64,000 bases of DNA from Epiperipatus broadwayi (taxonomy: Eukaryota > Onychophora > Udeonychophora > Euonychophora > Peripatidae). Below, piece by piece: positions 36,434-47,203 of the stretch. The position numbers were made by a program, and so were the translations under genes. The notes under the pieces were generated by a model. That model searched no databases and was not told the origin of the DNA. It saw only the letters and a program-made list of their open reading frames with translations. Positions within the stretch are counted from its first letter, which is position 1; each line of letters starts with the position of its first letter. The stretch lies in NCBI GenBank assembly GCA_028023455.1, contig JAQFVV010000022.1, positions 5,969,100 through 6,033,099 on the forward strand, written 5' to 3'.

Positions 36434-36531
36434 TTTTTTTTTTCATATGTCAAATGTGTTGACTGGGAAGCGAACCCAGATGAGCTGATTAGAAGGCAGT
36501 TATGCTAACTGTTAGGCCACCAATGCTTGCC
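36434..36531 (-). mobile_element. tRNA-derived SINE with 16-bp target duplication
   Basis: Minus strand: TGGCCTAACAGTTAGC as A-box region and GGTTCGCTTCC as B-box, ending in an A-run. Flanked by an exact duplication ACTTGCATTTGAATTT (36418-36433 and 36532-36547), the mark of LINE-driven insertion. The B-box and following word match the SINE at 16212, and the A-box half differs, so it is a related subfamily. Confidence 0.85.
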
Positions 36532-36547
36532 ACTTGCATTTGAATTT

Positions 36548-36824
36548 CACATAAATATGTGTAAACAAGTAATATGCAAATTATAACACTCTATTGAATA
36601 TATATGCTTTAAAATCATAAACCACCATTCAGTGTAAAATAGGTAGTTTTTTATATATATTGCATTGCTCAACTTCACTGTATATGATAAAATACTTAAA
36701 TTCCTGACTTCCATTCCATATAAATAGAGTGCGAGAGTATATATCTGTGTGTAAGGTGTTGATCCAAATAAGATTTAGAAATAAAATGCACATTTAGAAA
36801 ATAAAACGAGCTCATCAAATGTTG
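36548..36824. other. A+T-rich spacer
   Basis: Nothing recognised. Confidence 0.5.
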
Positions 36825-36935
36825 TTAGCCGAGAGGTCAGCTCAGCACAGCTACCTTGCAAGCAAGCAGTTGTTTGCAGATGGTTGTTGCGGGTTCACCT
36901 CCTGGACAATGCTATGACATATGGAAAAAACAAAC
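36825..36935 (+). mobile_element. tRNA-derived SINE
   Basis: Plus strand: A-box-like TTAGCCGAGAGGTCAGC, B-box-like GGTTCACCTCC and the family tail ATGCTATGACATATGG followed by an A-rich end. The tail is nearly identical to that of the minus-strand SINE at 16212. The frame at 36884 starts inside the tail and has no meaning I can see. Confidence 0.75.
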
Positions 36936-37382
36936 AAGCTCTAGTCAATAGTTTCACAAAAATACTTCTGTCAATTGTGGATTTAAGAAAAGGTAACAGA
37001 AAATTAAAAGACATTTTAAATTTTAATGTTATGGAACTTAGTTTTGAAAAAATTAAATACAGTGTTCTAGAATCATTTGGTTAATGAAAGAATTTAAAAA
37101 ACAAAAGGATTTTGACTTATTAGAACTATGACTAATGGAAATGTATACATAAAGTAAAAGGGAAGATATGTAGATCCAAGTTTAAACTAAACTGAAAGGA
37201 ACAGATAAAATAAACAAATTTGAGCAAAAAGAAACTAGAGAAACAATAAATATATATTTTTAAAAATAACTTTATTACATTATAAAATATTTGAATGGGA
37301 AAAAATAAATTTAAAAAACCAAGCAGTAAAGAAAACAGATAACTATTAATAAAAACAAATGCATTGAAAAGATGAAATCATA
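36936..37382. other. A+T-rich spacer
   Basis: Nothing recognised. Confidence 0.45.
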
Positions 37383-37384
37383 TA

Positions 37385-38432
37385 CACCTGGGTCTCTTTT
37401 TACACGGACTTATTTAACATGATTTTGAAGTTACGCGATTCGTGTTTCACCAGAAGTGGGTTAAATAAGTCCGCGCATAAAAAGAGACCCAGGTGTACGA
37501 ACTCTGATAATGCGCTATTACTTTAAATAATAAATTTTGCGCACTTATGTTATATTGAAAGTAATAGCACATTATTGGAATTCGACTTTCATCTTAGTAA
37601 TTTCAATATTTTCAGTGCTTTATAATAGTAAGATTTTATGCAATAATGAAATTAAAATCATAATTTCTACATTTTATGTATACACACATTAAATTTTACA
37701 AGATTATAATGTAAATTTGTTCAAACATTGTACGTGTTAATTTTGCATTTTAAATCACATTCTGTTTTTGCTTTTTAAAAAAGAACGTAATCAATTATTA
37801 ATCATTTAGTGTTCACAAGTTTATTTTTAAAAGGTCAGTATTAGCAGTGGGCATAATTAAATTTGACAATTAAAAATTAAAATCTGATTTTTAATTGTAA
37901 TTAACAATTTAAAAATTACTTACTGCAACTTGAAATTAATGTAAAATTTGATTTTTAAACCGAATTGAAAATTAAAGACAAAAATAAGAATTTAATTTTT
38001 AGTTGTTAGTTTCATAAACAATTAATAAAATCATTGTCTCAAAGATTAATTACTAATTACGTTGTCACCAGAAAACCACTGTTACAACATGAGTGTGAAG
38101 TTGGCGCTAGTTGTTTGCAAACAAACGTGTTTGTAAATTATGTATAAAAATATATTATTTTGAATAAAATTAAATATTATAGTTAAAAAAAGTTTGTCTT
38201 GTATCAATTTTTTTCAAATTTGAAATTTTTTATTAGTCATATTTTATTTCCTTATTTTTTTTTGCGTGAATTTTAAAGTAATTTTACATTGGTGCTTTGC
38301 TTTTACGCAAATTTTGAAAAATCACAGACCACATCCTCCCTTTTTCAATGTGGGTTGTGTCTATTTTTGCGCGATTTTATTTGCGCGTGTTTTCTGAGGA
38401 ACCTATCTATCGCATAAAATGAGACCCAGGTG
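37385..38432 (-). mobile_element. TA-flanked TIR transposon, copy B, with extra inverted end
   Basis: Opposite-strand sister of 21777-22954, flanked by TA (37383-37384 and 38433-38434). Sequence agreement runs from end to end with small deletions. At its left side the terminus is present twice: the true end (37385-37418) and, in inverse orientation, AATAAGTCCGCGC through CCAGGTG at about 37460-37498. This replaces a few bases of the copy A sequence and forms a hairpin of about 115 bp. That fits an aborted transposition or gap-repair event. No transposase. Confidence 0.85.
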
Positions 38433-38434
38433 TA

Positions 38435-40809
38435 TACAGATATAAAACCATTAATCTAAAATCCCTAGTTCACAGTTGTTGTTTTTTATATTTGTAAATT
38501 TTTTGGATTCAAAAATAGATCTTTATCCACTCATTATAAACCCAAACTCCACTAAGATATATATATTATGCATCTCACTGCAATTAAACTCATTAACTTT
38601 TATGGATAAATTTACTGATTTTCTTCTCTTTAATTTTGTTTGTAAAGTGGGTGTAGAAAATAATTCATTTATTGTAAAATGGTAGAAATAATCTTTAAAA
38701 TTTTTTTTGTCTAATAAAAGTTTTTGAATAATAGTTATTCAAATTAATAATGTTTTACCTGTTTTTAATGAAATGATTCTCAGCTATGTGATTTTATGAA
38801 GTATTTGGTACTTTTGGATTTATATATAATGCTATTTTGCTGATTATGTAGAAATTAGAACTATAATAAATATTGATTTATCAGTTTAAAAAAATCTGAA
38901 GATGTCAGTACTACATCCAGAAAAAGAATTACAAATGAGCTGACAATGCCACTGATGGGTAGATTCTTTAAGAGAACAGTTGCAAGACTATTTGTAAACT
39001 CTTCTTCTATTGGTGTTAGCAATGAGCAAAAAAATATATGTTTTCCATAGTTTACTTAAATATTTATAATTTTTTTTACAATATATTTGTATATTAGTTA
39101 TTAGAAAATAAATATTTTAATAATTACACTTAGATTTATTAGAATAGCTTTTATTTTAAAAATATAAAATTAAGAGAGTTATATTAACAGAAAAAATGAA
39201 ACTACAATAGATAATGCTCTGCCAAATAGAACTCTTGTGATATTTTAATAATTATAAATGTAATTTTAAATTTTGGAACAGAATTTTATAGCTTTATAAT
39301 GACTTGAGAATAACTCATCTGGGTGCTAAAATGAAGTTCGATTAACCAAAATTTTGTTAATTCTTTTCAATGGCAATGCAGTAATCATCCAATAAGAAAA
39401 CAGTTTTGCTCTTATTGTAAATTTGACTTTTTTTCTACATTTGCAAAGTTCAAATATATTTTTTTAGCATGTTTTTCTCTTGTAAACTTATATTTCTAAT
39501 AAAATAAGTAAAATTTATTGATCATAATTATATAGAATACAAGTTTAAAGAAATATAAAGTGCCATTACAGAATGATATAAAAAGCATTGAAATGTGAAA
39601 GGATTAAATATTGGATTCTTTAAATAATAGCAAACTCTTCTTTGTGGCATTTATAACATAAAAAAATCATACAACAGTAAAGGACTTGTAAATATTACAT
39701 CTTAAACTAAAATACAAATTAGTTCAAGAAATTAATGAAATTTCAATTGACTTGACATTTAGTATTCTTTTCAATTTTGTAATCTTCATTCACTTGGTAG
39801 TGATCAACAATTACAGATGATCAAATAAAATGTCAACACAGAATGATAATCTTGATTCATAATCTCACTGTTCTTACACTATTTATTTTGAAGTGGTTAA
39901 CATTATAATCTCTGGGATATAAAAGCTATACTTATTTTTATCTGTCAAAAGTATGAGAATATAAATCAGCAATGGCAGGTGTAAATGCACACATATGCAC
40001 TCTATTCTTAAGAATATCTAAGCATTATCCCATATGAGAAGAAAAACTATGGTGATTCCTTAGTCTTAAACTTAGAGGTAACATGTAGATTTTTTGCATT
40101 GGCTCATGCACATTGGTAAGCTGTTTCATTTATATTTGTTACCATGTGATTAATCACATTATAGAAGCTGGACTGTCTATAATAGTTATAATACAGAGTG
40201 TGCTGATATGTGTATATTTATATATACTTAGTTGATTATAAGTAAATGTATTTAATGTAATTACAGTCACACAGTACAAATGAATAAATTTACCCTTCAT
40301 TTATTAAACTCCAAAAAATTTATATATCATAACCATGCATGGATTTAGTAAAATTAAGGTATGCTAAAATATTAAATTAATATAGACTCCAGACTGATAT
40401 AAAACTGCAATTCATATGGAAAAGTATGGTTATGTGCATGTAAAAGATGTTATGTCAAGATAACACATAAATGGACAATGTTTGCTAATCATGCATGTAA
40501 AGAATGTATGCACACACTGATTGAAGATAAGTCTACAATTAGAGATCTTATTTTCTAAGATGATAAAATGCTTTAATTTTCATCTGTTTGTCTACTTATA
40601 TATATATATTATTTTATTAAGAGTGAATAAACTCTTAACATTATTTGTCTTAATGGTTTTTTATTCCAAATTTATTGATGTGACCCAACTGTATTGTAAG
40701 TATATTTGAGGAATACAGTAAAAATAGCTGCTTTGACAAGTATATGTGGAATGGAAATTAGGATTTGCTTTAACAAGTTCCTTTAAAATCTCAAAAGACA
40801 AATCTAAGG
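38435..40809. other. A+T-rich spacer
   Basis: No gene or element recognised in about 2.4 kb. Short frames have strong A+T bias. Confidence 0.45.
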
Positions 40810-40823
40810 TCTCTTTCTACTAA

Positions 40824-41128
40824 ATATCACATGATCTCCATCTCTTATGCTAGCACATAACTGTTATTAAACAGACAAAACTCTCCATGCAGTAGTGCCA
40901 CCCTGTTCCAACCAGAGTAATCAATCAATGGATGCATTAGATCCTAAGATCTAGGTGCAGTGCTCTCAGATCCAAGGCTCCTCACTGATGAAGGCCACAA
41001 GCCAGAAACTAGTCTGGGGATATTGGATGAGTATGCACTAGATGGGGATTTTATGCACAAGCCTTCTGGTATCCATTGATTACTCTGGTTGGCACAGGGT
41101 GGCACTACTGTATGGAGAGTTTTGCCTG
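40824..41128 (+). mobile_element. Hammerhead-bearing element, copy 4 (305 bp), intact core
   Basis: Flanked by TCTCTTTCTACTAA (40810-40823) and TCTTTTTCTACTAA (41129-41142), 13 of 14. The left palindrome arm is shortened: the CAAAACTCTCCATGCAGTAG block is followed directly by GCATTAGATCCTAAGATC. The right arm is complete with the hammerhead, GATATTGGATGAG and GATTACTCTGG, closing with GAGAGTTTTGCCTG. No open frame or Pol III box. Confidence 0.85.
40979..41020 (+). ncRNA. Hammerhead ribozyme motif, family 1, complete core
   Basis: CTGATGA at 40985-40991, stem II GGC/GCC (40993-40995 with 41001-41003) over CACAA, GAAA at 41005-41008, and a minimal stem III (C-G plus A-U over a two-base TA loop). 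The GTC cleavage triplet ends at 41014, and stem I pairs TCCTCA with TGGGGA (six pairs, one G-U). All invariant core bases are present. Weak points are an A-A mismatch beside the core in stem II and a stem III too small to be stable in a monomer; such minimal type I hammerheads are thought to work as dimers. Confidence 0.7.
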
Positions 41129-41142
41129 TCTTTTTCTACTAA

Positions 41143-41889
41143 TAGAAAACTTCTCTTTATGATCATTTATAATGTAGTTGTAAATATCCAAAATATTTGA
41201 TTGATTGTAAATATGAACATTTATTTTTTGAATATACTAATAATATATGAACGTATACATAGACAGATATGCCCTTTGTGCATTATTATATTGGTAGAGT
41301 GATGGCAATAGAACTGAAAATATCCTGAGTTTGAAGTGCAACTTATTATTTCTGTTGCTGAAATATCACATGACTTCCGGGCAACAAATTATTTTTTTAT
41401 ATAAACACACACGAGGACATATAAAAAAAATACCTTTTTTGCCTCATCATTTGTAAGCTGCCCGTGGAATATGTTACAAACATTTAATTTTTTCAATGTT
41501 ACATTTTATATAACCTTTAACTGAACTCCCACTTATTTGTTTTTCATGAAAGTGTTTTACATCTGATAGATATTTGAAAATGAAATAGTCTAAGAATCAC
41601 TAAAAAAAAAATGCGATTAAATTTAATTCTAATTGATACCAACTTTATGCAAATGAAGAGCAGACAATTCAAATTCACAATAGTTAAATCCTCTGATTGA
41701 GAAAATTACTTTCCTCTTTTGATGTTACAAGATTCATTCCTACAAGGGTTAAAGTCTGAAGAGAGAAAATGCAAATATGTCAATGATTCACAATCCCAGT
41801 TGAATTCACAAGTCAAAGCTTTATTATAAATAATTCAAACAGTACAAAAACACCGAAAATTATACATAACTCACTGAAGAGGTCGCTAC
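41143..41889. other. A+T-rich spacer
   Basis: Nothing recognised. Confidence 0.5.
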
Positions 41890-43060
41890 AATACAATTAA
41901 TATTAATATTAATATTTGGGAATTATTTTAAGTAATCAGAAAAATTATTTGGATGAATGGGAGAAAAAATTGATAAATGAAGCAAAGAAAAGAAAGGGAT
42001 TGATAAAGAAATTAACAGTATTTTCATATAATAAATATGATGTAGCTAGAATTATATGGAAAGGAGTTGCAGTAGCAGGGTTAACATATGGTAATGATGC
42101 ATTATATGTTAGTAAAAAGATATTAGATTATTTAGAAAAAGCTCAAAGGGAAGTAGGAAGACATGCATTGGATGCAGAAGTATGGACAGCAAGGGAGGCA
42201 ATTCAAGGAGAAATGGGATGTCAAGTTTTCATATGAGAGATGCAAAAAGTAAAATGAAAATGTTTGGTAGATTGCAGTTTATGGATAATAAAAGAATAGC
42301 TAAAATAGTATTTAATTGGGTTATGAGTAAAGGGCAGGTAACAAGATGGGTGAGAAAGGTAATGCGCTATGCAAAAGATTTGGATAAAGAATTTATATCA
42401 GTATATTTGTACAAAAGATGGGATGATTGTGTTAAGAGGATTATTGAGTGTTATAGTAGTAAGGAATGGGATAAAAGAATAAATTTATTAATAAAGACTA
42501 GGGAGTTAGAGAGATGGAGAAATAGTATGGAGAGTAAAAAGAGTTTAAATATATATAGAAATAAACAGAATATTAGGTGTGAGTTAATATATGATAATAG
42601 TAAGGAAAGTAGTTTATTGTTTAAGGCTCGAACGGGATCTTTAGATACGGAAGAATATACGTGTAAATGGAAAAATATGGGTGATTTATTTTGTAAATTA
42701 TGTAAGGAAGGAATTGAAAATATTAGGCATTTGTTAATTGAATGTAAATGTTTGAAAACAGAAAGGGTACATATAATGAAGTTGTGGAAAAATAAATATG
42801 AAAAGAGTGATTATACAGAAAGTGAATTATTGGTTTTTATGCTAGGTTTGGGAAAAGATAAGGGGGATTTAGATATAAAGGTTATAGAGTTGACAAAAAT
42901 TATGTTGTGGAAATGGGATAGAGCAGATTATGGGTAAATTTAGAGTGGGGAATGTAAAAGAAAGTGGCTAACAGGTTTATCTGGGCTTAATTGCTGAGAT
43001 ATTCTTGACTTCGTTTAAGGAGAAGCCATAATACATCACATCACATCACATCACAAAATT
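41890..43060 (+). pseudogene. LINE ORF2 C-terminal half with one frameshift
   Basis: The frame entering at about 41916 reads LGIILSN (the YLG block after the RT), KYDVARIIWKGVAVAGLTYG, VGRHALDAEVWTAREAIQGEMG, and then breaks at 42219-42220, where one base of a Trp codon appears lost. It resumes in the next frame as SSFHMRDAKSKM and runs to TAA at 42935-42937. A C-x2-C-x8-H-x4-C motif (CKLCKEGIENIRHLLIEC, 42691-42745) is intact. This arrangement is typical of the post-RT region of invertebrate non-LTR retrotransposons. The element ends in (CATCA)n at about 43034-43055 rather than poly-A. The single lesion and long frames make it the youngest LINE here. Confidence 0.85.
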
Positions 43061-43777
43061 ATATGATTTTTTTTAATATTAATAATAAAGACTCAGTAAA
43101 TAGCAGAAAATAATAATTCTGTTTGCAATAAATAAAACTATAATCGCCTTAAGACAAATATTTTCTTTTTATTAAAAAAAAATGTTTTTCGATTTAAATC
43201 TCAATGTTATAGTCTGTTATTTTTCCATTAAAAAAGTATGATAAACTTTCTCGTATTTTTATAAAATTGATCAAATCTAATTTAAAATTTTTTTTTTTAA
43301 TATCTAAATGGGGAGATAATTCTTTATTATGAATTTAAAAAATAAGATGAATGTTATAATATATATAACATTTACTTTTAGGTCAATTTTATGTTATACT
43401 ATCGTTTTTCTCCTTCAAGAAGTCTGACTATCATTCAGAATTGTAATGAACTGGAACTAATCTGAATGTTATTTCCTTTCCTTAATAGATCCCCAATACC
43501 ATTCCACTTAATCTATACTATCAAAAATAAAAATTCAAGTATGCAAATACGTTATACTCTGGTTACTTATTAGAATTAAAAGTCACTAAAATGTCTGAAT
43601 TCATATCTACTGTTACCGCGAGAATGACAAGATAAAGGTAAGAAAGATAATCATGGACTCATTGCTTGTAAGAGTATAGTTTCACCTGATAGTTAAAGCT
43701 GCAACATACAAAATCGTTGTTCGTTTGTTTTTGTCATCAGTTAATTAATCAAATCTAATTAACCTAAGATTTTAATG
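43061..43777. other. A+T-rich spacer
   Basis: Nothing recognised. Confidence 0.5.
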
Positions 43778-44463
43778 CACTAGATCAGCGGTGGCGAACC
43801 TATGGCACGCATGTCACAGATGGCACGTATGAAAAATTTTCTGGCACGTTATCGATTTTCAAATTGTATCTTCATTTTACAACGAAAAATGCAATACTGT
43901 ATTTCAAAAATTTAAGTCGCCATCTAGCCAGAACAAACGGCCGAACAAAAATTTCCAAATAGTAACAAAGTAATTGTGATATGATAGGAACTTTATATTC
44001 AAAGGGGAGAAATGCGTGCAGACAAAGAACACATTCGCAGAAAGTGAGACCGAAGATTCGCGCGACAAGTACATAAATTACGTTATGTGACAGAAGTTTT
44101 TTTAATTGGTATTTTGTCCGTAATTTAACAAGTTGCTCCAATTTTTGTTGTTTAATTCGCGTGCATCGGATTATTCTTTCATAAATTTTATATTTATAAT
44201 AATCTCTCAGCTTTGTGGCTATTAATTGAATGTCCTCCAAATTTGCTTATTTCTTGTCCTGACCATACTTTGCGATATGACACAAGTTGGGATGTGTTGA
44301 TATAGACAGAGTGTGTGCAGAGTACTCAGTTGAGTTTGAAATTTGCTGTAGCTGAATTTTAAAGATAATTAATTTAAACATACATTGAAGTGAAGATTTT
44401 TGAAATATTTAAAGAAATATTTTCATTATCAATTTTCGTAAATTTCTTCTGGTTTTACCCAAC

Positions 44464-46975
44464 ATGGCTAGAGAAAATAAAAAACAAAAACTACTATTAA
44501 AAACAAGCAGCAGAGAATTCCAAAGTGGTGTGCGTTTATGTTTTGGGACAGTTGTATGCAGGACATTTTCAGTAAAACTATATTATGAGACAAATCATAC
44601 ACTGCTCCTTGAGAAACGCAAGGAAGAACAAAAGTAATTTATTGTTTAGGCAATTAAAAACAAGAACATGCGTGCTGTCAGCATCCCTAATAAAATTTAT
44701 CAGCAATTCTTCAAATATAACTGCTTCTAGTTATATTTTTATACTGGGATATTTCCATCATCTAATATGCAGATTGAATGTCTTTAGAAAAATTTAACTT
44801 TATTTAAATATTCCAAATACATCTAACTGTTAGTAATAGCACATCAAACAGGTTAGTCCTGTTTACTTACTAGTTGTTAGCAATTACTAAAATAATGCCA
44901 TCATATACAAATCATTGTTTTTGCCTTTTTTATATATATAATTATTAAAATTAACAATTTACATATAAATAAAAACTTCGCTGAATTACATTAAATAAAG
45001 TTAAATTTTTCTAAAGATATTCAATACGCATATTAGATTATGGAAATAGTCCAATATAAAAATACAACTAGAACACCATCATCACAAACTTTCAGGAAAA
45101 TATAACCACTTCTAGAAAAAGAAAAAAAAGTATTTACATATTAACAAAAAACATTTCTTTTTTTCTTTCTTACAAGATAACTAGCAAACATTTTTAAAAT
45201 AATAAACACTATTTCATATTTTACATACAGTAGGGAAAAATCCACCCCATATTCTTCAATTTGTTTTTTGGCAGATATTTTATATATTAATAATAGTATT
45301 TATCCCAATCTTCTAGTTTTTTAATCAAATTGTATTTCTTGTTATCGAAAATTAATGAACATCTTACAGCCCCCACTACTAAACGCTCGGAAAACCTTTT
45401 AGTGATGGTGAATATGTGAAGGAAATATGGTTGAAATGTGCACCTGTTTTCTTTGAAGACTTTGAAAACAAGGAAAAGATTATCCAGAGAATAAAGGATT
45501 TGCCTTTGGCTAGGAACATGGTGAATGACAGAATTCTGGACATGGCTCAAAATATAACTTATCAGCAAAAAAACGAATATAAATTCTTCTGACTTTGTGT
45601 CTCGCTGTCTTGATGAAAGTACAGTTATAACTGGATCAGCTCGTTTAACAATTTTCATTCGTTATTGTGTTGGGAATCATATTAAAGAGGAATTGATTAA
45701 TATAACATTGATAGCAACAACAACAAAAGGGGTGGATATTTGCAACACAGTTGTAAATGAACTTAGGGAGTAAGAAAAAGAAATTGATTTAAACAAAATT
45801 GTGTCAATTACTACTGATGGTGCTTGTAATATGTTTGGAAATGGAAATGGTTTCCTCAATTTATTCACCAAACAAATTGGTCATTCAGTTCTTGTTTTTC
45901 ACTGTATTATGCACCAGCAGATTTTATGAGCCAAATCTAGTTTCAGGTCTTTGGAAGACGTTATGAGTATTGTAACAAAATTGGTGAATTTTATATCTGC
46001 ACGGTTTTAAATAAAAGAAAATTTTTGAAATTACTGCATGAGGGAAACTCAGTCTATAATGGTTTACTTATGTACATTGTTGTACAACAATGTTTGATGG
46101 TTAAGTCATGGAAAAGTTCTCCAAAGATTCATGGACTGTTTAGATGAAATTAGACTTTTTTTTTCATAATGAAAAAATTATGGAAAAATATATTTGATTA
46201 CTGGTTACTGGATGTCGAATGGGCTTTGCAAATTAATGTTTTTCACTGACTTATGCTCACATTTGAGCAAATTAAATGTTAAGTTGCAAGGTAAGTTCAA
46301 TTTAATTGAAGCATTTTCAGTTAAATTGCAAGTTTTCAATGGTGGTGTTATTTCTAAAACATTTAGGTATTTCTCAAATGCAAAAAAAAATCTTAGATTT
46401 AAAAACTCATGAAAAATCAGATCGAGTTAAAATAACACAAGAATTTTCTATAGTAATTCAGGCAATAAGCAATTAATTTTTTTCAAGATTTCAGGCAATT
46501 TGCAGAAACATCAAAATTTATTTTATATCCTGATACCATGGATTAGATAAACTCAATATAGAGATTTTTGAGTGGCTCAACTTTGAAGATTTAGAAATGC
46601 AATTAATTGAATTTCAGTCTAATTCCATATGGAAACAAAAATTTGTCAATTTAAGAAAGGACTTGGAAACAATTGAAAAGGATCAGGTATTGGACACAAT
46701 TAAAAAAAATGCAGAATATGAAATGAGAAGAACTTGGAATGCCAATACCAAAACCTATAACTGTTTTAAAAAACTAGTAATTGCTGTACTGTCTATTTTC
46801 TTCTCGATGTATCCTTGCAAGTCACTATTTTCTTAAATAAATTTTATAAAAGATAGTTATAGAAATAAGCTGACTGATGAATCCAGCGCAGCATGTGCAT
46901 TGCTTAAAATTACGACTTATGCACCCGATATACAATATTTGGCATCCAAAGTACAACAACAAAAATCTCATTAAT
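44464..46975 (+). pseudogene. hAT transposase pseudogene (BED finger, RNase-H-like core, dimerisation domain)
   Basis: Starts at ATG 44464 with a Lys-rich lead and a damaged BED-finger region (FQSG, then a C and HYET-like remnants to about 44640). After the inserted foldback it resumes near 45400 with KEKIIQRIKDLPLARNMV, CLDEST (first catalytic Asp), GVDICNTVVNELRE, KIVSITTDGACNM (second catalytic Asp, about 45800) and FHCIMHQQ (about 45897). The C-terminal part includes IEFQSNSIWKQKF (about 46610) and the hAT dimerisation block around 46790-46950 (LTDESSAACALL). Order and motifs match ZBED5/GTF2IRD2-like hAT transposases. At least five stops and frameshifts; inactive. Confidence 0.88.
44725..45073. 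mobile_element. Foldback nested in the hAT
   Basis: Arms 44725-44807 and 44991-45073 (83 bp each) are roughly 85% complementary with a 183-bp centre. They run from TTCTAGTT to TTTAACTTTATTTA. It falls between the BED finger and the catalytic core, interrupting the transposase. No target duplication is clear. Could alternatively be a local inverted duplication. Confidence 0.7.
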
Positions 46976-47203
46976 AAAAGTTATAATTAGTATTGACTTT
47001 TATATGGGAAAATGTATTGTATACAATTATTTTGTGAATTTTTAAGTCAACTTCTTAATTTAATTTAATAAAATTTTAGAACAATTAAATTTTTACTGTT
47101 TATTTCCTACTACGAATTTCCATGCACACCAGAGGTTGGACAAAAAAATAATTGTAATATTTGACACATGCATATAAAAAGGTTTGCCATTGCTGTGCTA
47201 GAT

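Larger units (their letters stand above)
43786..47195 (+). mobile_element. Full-length degenerate hAT transposon (3.4 kb)
   Basis: Left end CAGCGGTGGCGAACC and right end, read inward, CAGCAATGGCAAACC form decayed terminal inverted repeats. Flanks CACTAGAT (43778-43785) and TGCTAGAT (47196-47203) agree at 6 of 8 and fit the nnnTAnnn target of Buster-type hAT elements. The inside holds a complete but broken transposase on the plus strand plus a later foldback. The minus-strand frame at 43872-44240 is antisense to the 5' untranslated part. Confidence 0.85.

Noticed and set aside
36434-36531. Genuine tRNA gene
   Set aside because: A- and B-box-like words are present, but acceptor and anticodon stems do not pair and it has a 16-bp target duplication with an A-tail, so it is a SINE. 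The same reasoning applies to 16212, 26515 and 36825.
41890-43060. Two separate host genes at 41916 and 42182
   Set aside because: The overlapping frames are one LINE protein broken by a single-base loss; the motif order and (CATCA)n tail support this.
43872-44240. 122-codon minus-strand frame
   Set aside because: Antisense to the 5' part of the hAT element; no domain and no promoter context.
45287-45871. Two minus-strand frames of 123 and 64 codons
   Set aside because: They are the antisense of the hAT transposase core, whose plus-strand motifs (CLDEST, TTDGA, FHCIMHQ) are clear.
46868-46890. CTGATGA word in the hAT as a hammerhead candidate
   Set aside because: It encodes Thr-Asp-Glu of the transposase dimerisation block; no hairpin plus GAAA follows.
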